DNA of 64,000 nt, from positions 124,001 through 188,000 of the forward strand of contig NZ_JADFFL010000006.1 in assembly GCF_015222005.1 (NCBI RefSeq). Direction: 5' to 3'. Position numbers and translations under genes: made by a program. Below are positions 17,223 to 25,745 of this stretch, in pieces (the stretch's first letter is position 1; each line of letters starts with the position of its first letter). Source of the DNA: Mucilaginibacter myungsuensis (GTDB lineage Bacteria > Bacteroidota > Bacteroidia > Sphingobacteriales > Sphingobacteriaceae). The notes under the pieces were generated by a model. The model searched no databases. It was not told where the DNA came from and saw only the letters and a program-made list of their open reading frames with translations.

Positions 17223-17840
17223 CTATAATATGCCAAAGCTGTAACCCTTATCTGCCCAATGCGCCAATGCCTTCGGCAAAACATACTCTAACCTTGGGAA
17301 AGCTTTTAAACTATCATGAAAAACAATAATAGCCCCGTTGCCCGTATGTTTGATCACGTTGGCCAGGCAGACTTCGGGCTTAAGGTTCAGGTCAAAATCG
17401 CCGCTCAGTACATCCCACATAATAATTTCCAGATCGGGTTTAACAGCTTTCAACCGCTGTATCTGCGTCCGCTTGATCCGGCCATAGGGCGGGCGGAACA
17501 GATCGGTGTGCAGCAGGTCATCGCACTTGATGAAATTTTGGGTATAAGTGTCGTCGTCGGTCTTCCATCCTTTAAGGTGATTAAAGGTGTGGTTACCTAT
17601 ACGGTGACCGGCATCGACAACGGCCTGATAAACGTCGGGGTGTTTGGCCACATTGTCGCCAATGCAAAAAAATGTAGCTTTGGCATTATATTGCTTTAAA
17701 ATATTTAAAACAAAGGGTGTAACAATAGGTATAGGCCCGTCGTCAAAGGTGAGATAAATTTGGGGTTTGTCCCTTTCTTTATTCCAGGTGAGTGCAGGAT
17801 ACAGCTTTTTAAGGGCCCAGGGCGTTTTAACCAGATACAT
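17223..17840 (-). CDS. Polysaccharide deacetylase (NodB homology domain)
   Basis: A 205-residue carbohydrate esterase family 4 protein. The metal-binding Asp pair is in YLTFDDGP, the two His are in GNHTFNH, and the arginine motif is in FRPPYGR. LEIIMWDVLSGDFD is the usual fourth motif. It removes acetyl groups from a glycan such as peptidoglycan or an exopolysaccharide; the substrate cannot be told from sequence. The N-terminus has no clear signal peptide. It is divergent from the TolC gene. Confidence 0.92.
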   Translation of the reverse strand: MYLVKTPWALKKLYPALTWNKERDKPQIYLTFDDGPIPIVTPFVLNILKQYNAKATFFCIGDNVAKHPDVYQAVVDAGHRIGNHTFNHLKGWKTDDDTYTQNFIKCDDLLHTDLFRPPYGRIKRTQIQRLKAVKPDLEIIMWDVLSGDFDLNLKPEVCLANVIKHTGNGAIIVFHDSLKAFPRLEYVLPKALAHWADKGYSFGIL

Positions 17841-17909
17841 AGCTACAAATTAAGTTAAAATAAGCCGTAAGCAATTACATCGTATCCAAGCCGAAACATA
17901 AAAACACGA

Positions 17910-19352
17910 ATGAGACCATTAGTATCTATATTAACCAAAGCAGGCATAGGCGCAATGGCCTTGTGCTTGCTGGCTACCGGCGCCCGGGCCCAGGAAAAGA
18001 TCAGCTTGCAAAAAGCCGTTGATCTTGCTTTGCAAAATAACCTGACCATAAAGCAGGCCCAAAACAACGAGCTATTTGATGCGGCTACGTATAAACAATC
18101 CAAAAATAATATGCTACCTAGTCTAAATGGTAGCATTAACGCATCAGAGAACTTTGGTCGTGCGTTGGACGTAACCACCTATCAGTACACCACACGCCCG
18201 GTATTTGCTGTCAATCCATCGATAAGTGCGCAGGTAACCCTTTTTCAAGGTGGATTATTAAGAAACCAGATTCTGCAAAACAAATTGCAGTTAGAGGTAG
18301 ACAGGTCGCAAACAGCCAAAGCTAAAAATGACCTGATACTAAATGTGGTGATCCAGTATTTACAGATCCTGACCAACATGGACCTGGTAACGGCAGCCAA
18401 ACAGCAGATAGATATCACCAAACTAACGCTCGACCGTACGCAAAAAACCGTAAACGCGGGTAATCAAACCATAGCCGATCTTTCTCAAGCTACGGCGGGC
18501 CAGTCGACAGCCGAGCTGAACCTGACAAATGCGGAAAATCAATTAGCATTATCCATTTTGACGCTTAAGCAATATATGGAGATGCCCCCCAATACCGAGA
18601 TCATCATCGAACGGCCCGACATTAGCAAGATCACCGATGTTAGATCAAGCTTTAACGTTGATGAGGTCGTGGCTACCTCGCTAAATGTTAACCCCGATAT
18701 TAAATTAGCCATCGATCAGCAAGAGGTAAGCAAGCAAAGTATCCGCATAGCTAAAGCTGGTTATTACCCAACCTTATCTTTATTTAGTAACCTAACTTCT
18801 AACTATTCTGATGTCAATAAACAAAAGCAGACAGGCACGGCGCCTTTTATTGATACAATAGGCTATCTTAGAAGTAACCCGTCAGAGACCGTACTTAGAA
18901 CTGGGAGAGCAGCTATTTTTGGCAATTATCCGTTTGGCGATAAAATACGCGACAACTTTGCTCAAGCTGTGGGTGTAAGTTTGCAAATACCGATCTTTAA
19001 TCGTTGGAATGCACATACCAATGTTAAAAAAGCGCAGATCACTTATGAGAATGCGCGTATCAGTACCGAGATTGCGAAGCGTACCCTTACCAAAACTATT
19101 AATCAGGCTATACTGGATGCCCGTGCTGCCGAAAGGCAATATCAAAGTGCGCAGCAAACGTTCAAAGCTAATCAAGATGCTTTTAGGGTCATCAGGCTTA
19201 GGTACGAACAGGGTTTAGAAAACTCGCTGAACTTCAACACATCGCAAACTAACCTGAATAAGTCTGAATTTGACATGATCCAGGCGCGATATAATATGAT
19301 CTTCCGCAGTAAGGTGATAGATTATTACTTAGGAAACCCAATTAGTTTATAA
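17910..19352 (+). CDS. TolC-family outer membrane efflux protein
   Basis: A 480-residue outer membrane channel component. The signal peptide (residues ~1-28) ends near GARAQEK. The mature part has the duplicated OEP helical repeats: SLQKAVDLALQNNLTIKQAQ at the start and long helices around residues 130-220 and 350-460. It forms the trimeric outer channel of a tripartite exporter together with the adaptor encoded 35 bases downstream. No inner membrane pump gene is adjacent. Confidence 0.93.
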   Translation: MRPLVSILTKAGIGAMALCLLATGARAQEKISLQKAVDLALQNNLTIKQAQNNELFDAATYKQSKNNMLPSLNGSINASENFGRALDVTTYQYTTRPVFAVNPSISAQVTLFQGGLLRNQILQNKLQLEVDRSQTAKAKNDLILNVVIQYLQILTNMDLVTAAKQQIDITKLTLDRTQKTVNAGNQTIADLSQATAGQSTAELNLTNAENQLALSILTLKQYMEMPPNTEIIIERPDISKITDVRSSFNVDEVVATSLNVNPDIKLAIDQQEVSKQSIRIAKAGYYPTLSLFSNLTSNYSDVNKQKQTGTAPFIDTIGYLRSNPSETVLRTGRAAIFGNYPFGDKIRDNFAQAVGVSLQIPIFNRWNAHTNVKKAQITYENARISTEIAKRTLTKTINQAILDARAAERQYQSAQQTFKANQDAFRVIRLRYEQGLENSLNFNTSQTNLNKSEFDMIQARYNMIFRSKVIDYYLGNPISL

Positions 19353-19387
19353 ACAACACCCACATAAAAATACAAAGAACACACCCC

Positions 19388-20722
19388 ATGGGAAAGACCA
19401 CTAAATACATCCTTTTCGGCATAGGCGGCTTGATATTGCTGCTTGTTATCGGTAAGATGACCGGCATCATTGGTAAACCTAAAGTAACGCAAATTGCTAC
19501 CGAGAAAGCCGAAGTACGCACTATTAACGAAACCGTATCGGCCAGCGGCAAGATCAAGCCAGAGGTTGAAGTAAAGATAAGCTCTGAAGTATCGGGCGAG
19601 ATCGTTGATCTGCCTATTAAAGAGGGCGATGTAGTAAAGAAAGGCCAGCTATTGGTGCGCATCCGCCCGGATATTTTAAAGTCGGGTTACGAGCGTGCAG
19701 TGGCATCGTACAATTCGCAAAAAGCCAGCGTAGGCAACACCAGCCAAATGCTTAACCAAAGCAAAGCTACTTATGAAAACTCTGAAGCAAAATACAAACG
19801 TAGCAAAGAACTGTTCGATCAAAAGGTGATCACTGCTGCCGAGTTCGATGATGCTAAGGCTGCCTACTTTGGCGCTAAAGCCAGCTACGAGGCCGCTAAA
19901 CAAAGCGTTACCGGTGCAAACTTTGGTTTGGCACAATCGGCCGCCTCGGTTAAAGAAGCATCCGATAATTTGGCCAAAACCACCATTTACGCTCCTGTTG
20001 ATGGTGTGGTGGCTAAACTATCGGTAGAGAAAGGCGAGCGCGTTTTGGGTACGGTACAAATGGCCGGTACCGAGTTAATGACCATATCTGACCTGAGCAA
20101 AATGGACGTCAACGTGGATGTGAACGAGAATGACATTAACCGTGTGGCCCTTGGCGATCCGGCTAAGATAGAGGTAGATGCTTTTCTTGGTAAAAAATTC
20201 ACCGGTGTGGTGACCGAGATAGGTGCATCGGCAAACGTGGTTGGTACTAACGCCGACCAGGTGACCAACTTTACCGTTAAAGTACGTATCGATTCGGCAT
20301 CATACGCTAACCTTACCACCCGCGGTGCCAAAAGGGTTTCGCCGTTACGCCCGGGACTGACAGCGACTGTTGATATCGAGACCAATAAAACTACGTCTTT
20401 ATCTGTCCCTATCCAATCGGTAACTACCCGCGAGGATAAGAAAGAAAAGGTAGGCAACAAACCTGCCGATGAGGAAGAAAAGAAAAAGACCGGTGCTAAC
20501 GATGTTAAAACCTACGTATTCGTATTCGAAGCAGGTAAAGTAAAACAAGTAGCTGTTACCACAGGTATCCAGGACGATAGCAATATCCAGATACTAAGCG
20601 GCCTGAAGGCTGGTCAGGAAGTAGTGGCGGCACCATTTGATGCGATCACCAAAACCTTGAAAGATAAAATGGATGTAGAAAAAGTGGATAAGTCGAAGCT
20701 TTTTAGTACAGAGAAGAAATAG
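19388..20722 (+). CDS. HlyD/MacA-type periplasmic adaptor (membrane fusion protein)
   Basis: A 444-residue adaptor linking an inner membrane pump to TolC. An N-terminal membrane anchor (ILFGIGGLILLLVIGKM) is followed by a lipoyl half (SGEIVDLPIKEGDVVKKGQL), an alpha-helical hairpin rich in Ala/Lys (about residues 105-200), the second lipoyl half (IYAPVDGVVAKLSVEKGERV), a beta barrel and a membrane-proximal domain. The pattern is closest to MacA, whose partner is the ABC pump MacB. After this gene comes a terminator and then gpsA, so the pump must be encoded elsewhere. Confidence 0.92.
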   Translation: MGKTTKYILFGIGGLILLLVIGKMTGIIGKPKVTQIATEKAEVRTINETVSASGKIKPEVEVKISSEVSGEIVDLPIKEGDVVKKGQLLVRIRPDILKSGYERAVASYNSQKASVGNTSQMLNQSKATYENSEAKYKRSKELFDQKVITAAEFDDAKAAYFGAKASYEAAKQSVTGANFGLAQSAASVKEASDNLAKTTIYAPVDGVVAKLSVEKGERVLGTVQMAGTELMTISDLSKMDVNVDVNENDINRVALGDPAKIEVDAFLGKKFTGVVTEIGASANVVGTNADQVTNFTVKVRIDSASYANLTTRGAKRVSPLRPGLTATVDIETNKTTSLSVPIQSVTTREDKKEKVGNKPADEEEKKKTGANDVKTYVFVFEAGKVKQVAVTTGIQDDSNIQILSGLKAGQEVVAAPFDAITKTLKDKMDVEKVDKSKLFSTEKK

Positions 20723-20749
20723 ATCCTTTGAGGTGAAAGCTGAAAGGTT

Positions 20750-20784
20750 AAAGGCGAAAGGTCGGTGGATCTTTCGCCTTTTTT
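20750..20784 (+). terminator. Terminator of the TolC-HlyD operon, made from a dispersed repeat
   Basis: AAAGGCGAAAG (20750-20760) pairs with CTTTCGCCTTT (20771-20781), followed by a T run. The left arm belongs to a GAAAGGTTAAAGGCGAAAGG repeat type that recurs near 34412, 36395 and 50814. Confidence 0.85.
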
Positions 20785-20867
20785 GTTTGATAGCTATTCG
20801 CGCATAATAATTTCTTAATTTTGTCCCCTTACTTCGTACCCCTCCTTTAGGGGGTCGAGGGGGTTAA

Positions 20868-21869
20868 ATGAATAATAACACAATAGCAGTAATAGGCGGC
20901 GGTAGCTGGGCCACGGCAAATGTGAAAATGCTGGCCGATAACAGCACGCCTAAAGATATTTATTGGTGGATGCGCGATGAGCAGGCTGTTGATCACCTGG
21001 TACGTTTTGGGCATAACCCTAACTACCTGAGTTCGGTGCATCTTAATGTCCCTGCCGAAAATATCAGTACCGATATCAAGCAAACCATTGCCAAAGCCAA
21101 ATTTGTACTGCTGAATGTGCCTGCAGCATTCTTAAAGGATGCGCTGAAAAATATTACCCCCGAAGATCTGAAAGGCAAAAAGATCGTATCGGCCATTAAA
21201 GGTATCGTACCGGATGAGAACCTCATCATTGGCGAATTTATGAACCAGCGCTACGGCATCCCGTTCACCGATCTGTTAGTGATCAGCGGCCCCTGCCATG
21301 CCGAGGAGGTGGCTTTAGAGAAGCTATCGTACCTCACGATCGCCTCGCCGGATACCGACTTAGCTGCCCGTTTTGCCAGCCTGATCAATACACGTTACAT
21401 CAAAACCGTTGTGTCTGATGATATCTACGGTACCGAATACGGCGCTGTACTAAAGAACGTTTACGCGGTAGCCAGTGGCATTTGCCATGGATTAGGTTAT
21501 GGCGACAACTTTCAGGCGGTGCTGATATCCAACGCCATCCGCGAGATGGAGCGTTTTGTAGAGGCGATACACCCAATAGAGCGCGACATTAAAGAATCGG
21601 CCTATTTGGGTGACCTGATGGTAACGGCCTATTCGCAATTTAGCCGTAACCGTACCTTTGGTAATATGATAGGGAAGGGCTACACCGTAACCTCAGCCCA
21701 GTTAGAGATGAACATGGTGGCCGAAGGCTATTATGCCGTAAATTGCCTGCAACAGATCAATAAACAGTACAATGTGTTTATGCCCATATGTGAGGCCGTC
21801 TACGCTATTTTATACCAAAAACGTTCGCCCCGTACCGAAATGAAGCTTTTGGCAGAAAATTTGAGTTAG
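20868..21869 (+). CDS. gpsA: NAD(P)H-dependent glycerol-3-phosphate dehydrogenase
   Basis: Reduces dihydroxyacetone phosphate to sn-glycerol 3-phosphate, the backbone of phospholipids. The Rossmann motif is VIGGGSWATANVKML at residues ~6-20, where most family members have GxGxWGTA. The catalytic Lys lies in YGAVLKNVYAVASGICHGLGYGDN, and the substrate-binding C-terminal domain includes RNRTFGNMIGKG. Length is 333 residues, normal. A TAATTTTG box is at 20816-20823 and a CCTCCTTTAGGGGG repeat fills the leader. Confidence 0.95.
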   Translation: MNNNTIAVIGGGSWATANVKMLADNSTPKDIYWWMRDEQAVDHLVRFGHNPNYLSSVHLNVPAENISTDIKQTIAKAKFVLLNVPAAFLKDALKNITPEDLKGKKIVSAIKGIVPDENLIIGEFMNQRYGIPFTDLLVISGPCHAEEVALEKLSYLTIASPDTDLAARFASLINTRYIKTVVSDDIYGTEYGAVLKNVYAVASGICHGLGYGDNFQAVLISNAIREMERFVEAIHPIERDIKESAYLGDLMVTAYSQFSRNRTFGNMIGKGYTVTSAQLEMNMVAEGYYAVNCLQQINKQYNVFMPICEAVYAILYQKRSPRTEMKLLAENLS

Positions 21870-21896
21870 ATAGCTACATCTAATTTAATATCTGTT

Positions 21897-22331
21897 ATGA
21901 AAAATATATTCAAGACCGTATTGTTTGCAGCAAGCTTGTTCGCAGTAGGTCAAACTCAGGCCCAAACCAAGGATACTACCCTGGGCCAAAAGATCAACAA
22001 GACCGCCAAAAAAGTAGGCAAGGGAACATCCAAAGCCGCTAAAGATGTAGGTAATGCTACCTCTACAGCGGCTAAGGACGTTGCCAAAGGAACTTCGACA
22101 GTAGCTAAAGACGTGGCTAAAGAAACATCCACCGGCGCCAAAGCTGTCGGCAAAAAAACATCCGAAGTTGCTGCCAAAGGCGCATCAAAAGTGGTTGACA
22201 AAACTTATGATGGCGTAACTGCCCCTAACGGCGAAACGGTCTACATCAACAACAAGTCGCAATACTATTACGTAAACAAAAAGGGTAACCGCGTTTATGT
22301 GACCAAGGCGCAGTTGGTTAAAAAGCCATAA
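21897..22331 (+). CDS. Exported protein with LEA-like 11-residue repeats
   Basis: A 144-residue protein with a signal peptide (residues 1-22, ending GQTQAQ). Residues ~40-95 hold five tandem 11-residue units: TSKAAKDVGNA, TSTAAKDVAKG, TSTVAKDVAKE, TSTGAKAVGKK, TSEVAAKGASK. The period and the T-x-x-A-A-K-D pattern resemble group 3 LEA proteins, which are disordered and turn helical on drying. The C-terminal ~40 residues are Tyr/Lys-rich (SQYYYVNKKGNRVYV) and form a separate small module. Desiccation or envelope protection is inference only. It follows gpsA by 27 bases. Confidence 0.8.
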   Translation: MKNIFKTVLFAASLFAVGQTQAQTKDTTLGQKINKTAKKVGKGTSKAAKDVGNATSTAAKDVAKGTSTVAKDVAKETSTGAKAVGKKTSEVAAKGASKVVDKTYDGVTAPNGETVYINNKSQYYYVNKKGNRVYVTKAQLVKKP

Positions 22332-22349
22332 CCAGCTGTAACAATAATT

Positions 22350-22380
22350 AACGCATCCCGTCAAACCGGTGGGATGCGTT
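22350..22380 (+). terminator. Hairpin after the LEA-like gene
   Basis: AACGCATCCC (22350-22359) pairs perfectly with GGGATGCGTT (22371-22380). The T-rich tail is weak (CCTCATTAAT), so termination is likely but not certain. Confidence 0.6.
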
Positions 22381-22396
22381 CCTCATTAATATCGAC

Positions 22397-22726
22397 ATGA
22401 AAACCTTAGCTCTGATACTCGTACACCTTGCCGGCGCTGTTATGTTATTTGCCGGATCCTGCTCTCATGCCGGTAATTCGCCTATCAAAGGCAAATGGAA
22501 AAGTAAGGACGGTAGCACCAACCTACAGATCACCCATAACAAATTCATAGAAGCAGGCAACGATGGACACGACCCATCTACCGAAGATTACTTTATGAAA
22601 GGTGATACCATTTTTACCTCTTTCGAGGGTAATCAACCTTACACCAAATTTGTGGTGGAGAAAGTTGATGAGCATAATTTGACTTTGCTATATCCGGACT
22701 CGGTGAGTGTGGAGTTTATTCGATAA
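22397..22726 (+). CDS. Small lipoprotein, lipocalin-like pattern
   Basis: A 109-residue exported protein. The N-terminus has a hydrophobic segment ending in a Cys (VMLFAGSCSH), a slightly atypical lipobox. The mature part begins with IKGKWKSKDGSTNLQITHNKF, a start seen in many small lipocalin-like domains of Bacteroidota, followed by alternating beta-type sequence to the end. No function can be assigned. It stands alone between a hairpin and a repeat region. Confidence 0.7.
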   Translation: MKTLALILVHLAGAVMLFAGSCSHAGNSPIKGKWKSKDGSTNLQITHNKFIEAGNDGHDPSTEDYFMKGDTIFTSFEGNQPYTKFVVEKVDEHNLTLLYPDSVSVEFIR

Positions 22727-23221
22727 CAGTGATCAGTGACCAATGGGTCATTGATCAGGTATTATTATAGCCCAACGTCATCGTGAGGAGCTTCTATCAG
22801 CGACGTGGCGATCCCCGATGATGAAAGCAGCTATTTAGGTGTTATGCTCAGTATCAAAGTTGGTCCGCTCATAGCCGCGGGGGCTTAGTTTTTGGCAGTT
22901 GCCCCAAAGTAACCAAAAGGCATGACAGTGCTAACGCTTCTTCTCACAGGCCTTTCCGCTGCAGGAGGCCAATAGCCTATACCGCACACCCCAAATGCAT
23001 TGGCCCCCTCACCCGAAGCCGTAACGCTGTCGGGAGAAGATGAAATATACCCACCCCGCGCTCCGCCCATGCCAAAAAACAAAGGCCCCGCCGCTTTCGC
23101 GCCGAGGCCCTGTTAAACTAAACTAAAAACTATCTTATGCTCGGTGGTCAGTGTTTGGTTAACCAGTGATCGGTCTGTGCGTACCGATAACTGGTCACTG
23201 ATCTACCGGTTAACTGATAAC
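22727..23221. repeat. Gene-free 495 bases made of several repeats
   Basis: Left to right: a GTGATCAGTGACC/GGTCATTGATCAG palindrome (22727-22757), a relative of the GTCATTGCGAGG repeat (near 22775), a block (about 22837-23110) whose minus strand encodes a short frame ending PFGYFGATAKN, the helicase terminator, and an inverted pair of CAGTGATCGG/CACTGATC sequences (23137-23221). I see no credible gene. Confidence 0.65.
23072..23109 (-). terminator. Terminator downstream of the DEAD-box helicase
   Basis: On the minus strand GGCCTCGGCGC pairs with GCGGCGGGGCC (9 of 11) around GAAA and is followed by TTTGTTTTTT. It lies about 110 bases past the helicase stop. Confidence 0.75.
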
Positions 23222-25069
23222 TTAAAAACGTCTGCGACGCTCTCCGGTTCCGCCTTCTTTGCGTTTGCCAGAGAAATCGCGGAAACCGCCACCACCTTCG
23301 CGGCGTTCGCCACCAGCTGGTCTTTCACGGCGTTCGCCGCCGCCGTTATTGCCACGGTAGCCACCGCCACCATTGCCACCGCTATAGCTTCTGCGTTCGC
23401 CACGTGGTGAACCACCTTCGCGACGTTCGCTGCTGCCTTCGCCTGCTACTTCAATGCGGACCTCGCGGCCTTCAAAGTTAGCGCCAACAAAGCCTGAATT
23501 AACTGCGGTCACTTCCTCGTTAGGTACTTCGAAGAAAGAGAATACTCCCTTCACATCGATCTTACCAACAACACGTCCGCTGATCTTAGCTGTGTTACAG
23601 ATGTAACCCAAAAGATCGCCGCGGCTAAAGCCGTCAACCGAACCCAGGTTGATGAACAAACGGGTATAATCCGTATTGCCACCACGTGGGGCACGCTCAC
23701 CGCGTTCTCCGCGCTCGCCATCACGACCCATGCGGTCATCAGCAGGAGCGTTAAGATCAGGTGCATTTTTGTAATATTCCAAAAAGCTGTTAAACTCTAA
23801 CGAGGCGAAACGTTTAATGATGTCCTCTTTAGAAAGATCAGCAAACTCGTTCATAATACGTGGCAGGTATTGTTCTATCTGCTGCTCGTTCACTTCAACA
23901 TTGTGTACCTTTTTGATCAGGCCGAACAATTGTTTTTCGCAAACGTCGAAACCGGTAGGTATCTCAGCTTTGATGAATTTTTTACCAATAACACGCTCTA
24001 TCGAACGGATCTTGCCTAACTCTTTAGAGTTAATGATCGCGATAGATACACCAGATTTACCGGCACGTGCCGTACGGCCGCTACGGTGGGTGTAATTCTC
24101 TATCTCGTCTGGCAAGCTGTAGTTAATAACGTGTGTAACGTTGTTAACGTCGATACCACGGGCAGCTACGTCAGTTGCTATCAGCAATTGCAAGCTACGG
24201 TCGCGGTAACGTTTCATTACCTTATCGCGTTGTTGTTGCGAAAGGTCACCGTGTAAACTATCGGCATTGTAACCGTCCTTAACTAAAGACTCAGCAATTT
24301 CCTGAGTTTCGATCTTAGTACGGCAAAACACGATACCGAATATGTCCGGGTTAAAATCTACGATGCGTTTAAAGGCAGCGTACTTGTCACGGGCACGTAC
24401 TACGTAGTACTCGTGATCGATGTTTTGGTTACCGGTATTTTTTTCGCCCATGGTCAACTCAAACGGGTTGTCCATGTATTTTTTTGCTATGCGGCGAACC
24501 TCGCTTGGCATAGTGGCCGAGAATAACCAGGTCTTTTTCTCGTCGGGTGTAGTAGACAAAATACTATCAATGTCTTCCTGAAAGCCCATGTTGAGCATTT
24601 CATCAGCTTCATCCAGTACTACAAACTTTACTTGAGAAAAATCAATAGCCTTACGGTTAATGATATCTAACATACGGCCTGGCGTGGCCACAACGATCTG
24701 CACACCACGTTTGATGGTACGCAACTGGTCTGAAATGCTTGCTCCGCCATAAACAGCTACAACGTTAACGTTGCGCATATTTTTAGAGTAATTTTTCAGA
24801 TCATTGGTGATCTGTAAACAAAGTTCGCGTGTAGGGCACAATACAAGTGCCTGCGGATAATTTTCTTCGAAGTCCAGCAACTCTAAAAGTGGCAGGCCGA
24901 AGGCAGCAGTTTTACCGGTGCCAGTTTGAGCTAATCCGACAAAATCGTTGCTGCCTGTCAACAATACCGGGATCGACTGTTCCTGGATCGGTGTAGGGTT
25001 TTCAAACCCTAACGCGGAGATGGCATTAACAATATCATGACGGATCCCAAGGTCATTAAATGGGTTCAT
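23222..25069 (-). CDS. DEAD-box ATP-dependent RNA helicase with DbpA-type RNA-binding domain
   Basis: A 615-residue helicase of the DeaD/CsdA/DbpA group. Core motifs in order: FENPTPIQEQSIPVL (Q motif), AQTGTGKT (Walker A), PTRELC (Ia), TPGR (Ib), VLDEADEML (DEAD), FSATMP (SAT), RGIDVNNVTHVINY and HRSGRTARAG (V-VI). Residues ~470-545 form the DbpA-like RNA-binding domain (TRLFINLGSVDGFSRGDLLGYI). The last ~70 residues are an Arg/Gly-rich disordered tail. Likely roles are ribosome assembly and RNA turnover, often cold-related. A promoter is at 25111-25141 with a leader hairpin. Confidence 0.95.
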   Translation of the reverse strand: MNPFNDLGIRHDIVNAISALGFENPTPIQEQSIPVLLTGSNDFVGLAQTGTGKTAAFGLPLLELLDFEENYPQALVLCPTRELCLQITNDLKNYSKNMRNVNVVAVYGGASISDQLRTIKRGVQIVVATPGRMLDIINRKAIDFSQVKFVVLDEADEMLNMGFQEDIDSILSTTPDEKKTWLFSATMPSEVRRIAKKYMDNPFELTMGEKNTGNQNIDHEYYVVRARDKYAAFKRIVDFNPDIFGIVFCRTKIETQEIAESLVKDGYNADSLHGDLSQQQRDKVMKRYRDRSLQLLIATDVAARGIDVNNVTHVINYSLPDEIENYTHRSGRTARAGKSGVSIAIINSKELGKIRSIERVIGKKFIKAEIPTGFDVCEKQLFGLIKKVHNVEVNEQQIEQYLPRIMNEFADLSKEDIIKRFASLEFNSFLEYYKNAPDLNAPADDRMGRDGERGERGERAPRGGNTDYTRLFINLGSVDGFSRGDLLGYICNTAKISGRVVGKIDVKGVFSFFEVPNEEVTAVNSGFVGANFEGREVRIEVAGEGSSERREGGSPRGERRSYSGGNGGGGYRGNNGGGERRERPAGGERREGGGGFRDFSGKRKEGGTGERRRRF

Positions 25070-25084
25070 GAATTAAAATAACGA

Positions 25085-25104
25085 ATTTGGCTACATCGCC
25101 AAAT
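25085..25104 (-). promoter_or_regulatory. Hairpin in the helicase 5' leader
   Basis: ATTTGGC (25085-25091) and GCCAAAT (25098-25104) can pair around a 6-base loop. The stem would sit at the extreme 5' end of the message started from 25111-25141, 16 bases before the ATG. Control of stability or translation is inference. Confidence 0.5.
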
Positions 25105-25110
25105 CGGGTG

Positions 25111-25141
25111 CAAAGGTAAGGTTAATTTATATGATAAGCAA
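25111..25141 (-). promoter_or_regulatory. Bacteroidota-type promoter for the DEAD-box helicase
   Basis: Minus strand: TTG (25141-25139), a 20-base spacer, TACCTTTG (25118-25111). Full match in boxes and spacing; the predicted leader is about 35 bases. Confidence 0.8.
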
Positions 25142-25254
25142 TAGTGTTGTGGGTAATTGTTAAATTGTTGATACGATGACAGTTAAATGATGAATATACA
25201 TTGATACTCAATTAAGTAGTTTATTCGTTATATTTGAAACAAGCATTTTAATTT

Positions 25255-25505
25255 ATGAAAGCTGAAGCAATTAAGATAGACCTGCACGATAAAATAAATC
25301 ATGCAAACCCTAACCAATTAAAGGATCTTTACGGTTTGGTTGTGAACTATCTTAACGGAAGTACCGATGAACAGGGTGGGAAACACTATCTGAACCCATG
25401 CGTGCAAAGCTTACCAAAAGCATTGTGCAAGCAGATGCCGGCCTGGGGATACCAGCTCAAGATGCTATACGCAACGTACGAGCCAAGTATAAGCTAATAT
25501 CATAA
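25255..25505 (+). pseudogene. Frameshifted small antitoxin-like gene
   Basis: The N-terminal frame reads MKAEAIKIDLHDKINHANPN, then LKDLYGLVVNYLNG, the kind of short helical start found in Bacteroidota addiction-module-like proteins. After EQG at about 25376 the sense moves to another frame: WETLSEPMRAKLTKSIVQAD then AGLGIPAQDAIRNVRAKYKL, ending at 25505. Restoring one base in GGGTGGG joins both halves into an 83-84 residue protein. Left as it is, the first frame runs on to 25497 with an unlikely Cys/Trp/Tyr-rich tail. No toxin gene follows. A sequencing error in the G run cannot be excluded. Confidence 0.65.
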
Positions 25506-25730
25506 CAATCTTCGATACCCGGCAAGAACCCGGCAAACTCAATATGCTACTTTAACGACTCGCTAACAATATCATGGCGATGCCTGCGGCCCGGGCTATC
25601 CTCTCCAAGTCCTCGCTTTGCCGGCGCACATCCCTTACACGCGCTGCGGGCTTTCCGTTCCTATTCCTATCGCGGACGAGCTTGTCTATACATCTGTAAC
25701 AAAAATACTATTAAGCAGATCGCGCCTTTT
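25506..25730. repeat. Gene-free GC-rich block, probable dispersed repeat
   Basis: The block between the broken antitoxin gene and the NUDIX gene is rich in GC, has no open frame of note, and contains inverted pieces such as GCCGGCGC and GCGCTGCGGGC. It is unlike the coding DNA around it. I infer a dispersed repeat, but no second copy is in the window. Confidence 0.4.
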
Positions 25731-25745
25731 ATGTATTTTCATCCC

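Noticed and set aside
22885..23082. Minus-strand frame of 65 codons ending PFGYFGATAKN
   Set aside because: It has no good start, a composition unlike a folded protein, and lies within repeat-like DNA containing a terminator. I treat it as part of a dispersed element.
23144..23410. Plus-strand Ala/Thr-rich frame opposite the helicase tail
   Set aside because: It is the antisense reading of the Arg/Gly-rich tail of the DEAD-box helicase; the repetitive composition explains the open frame.
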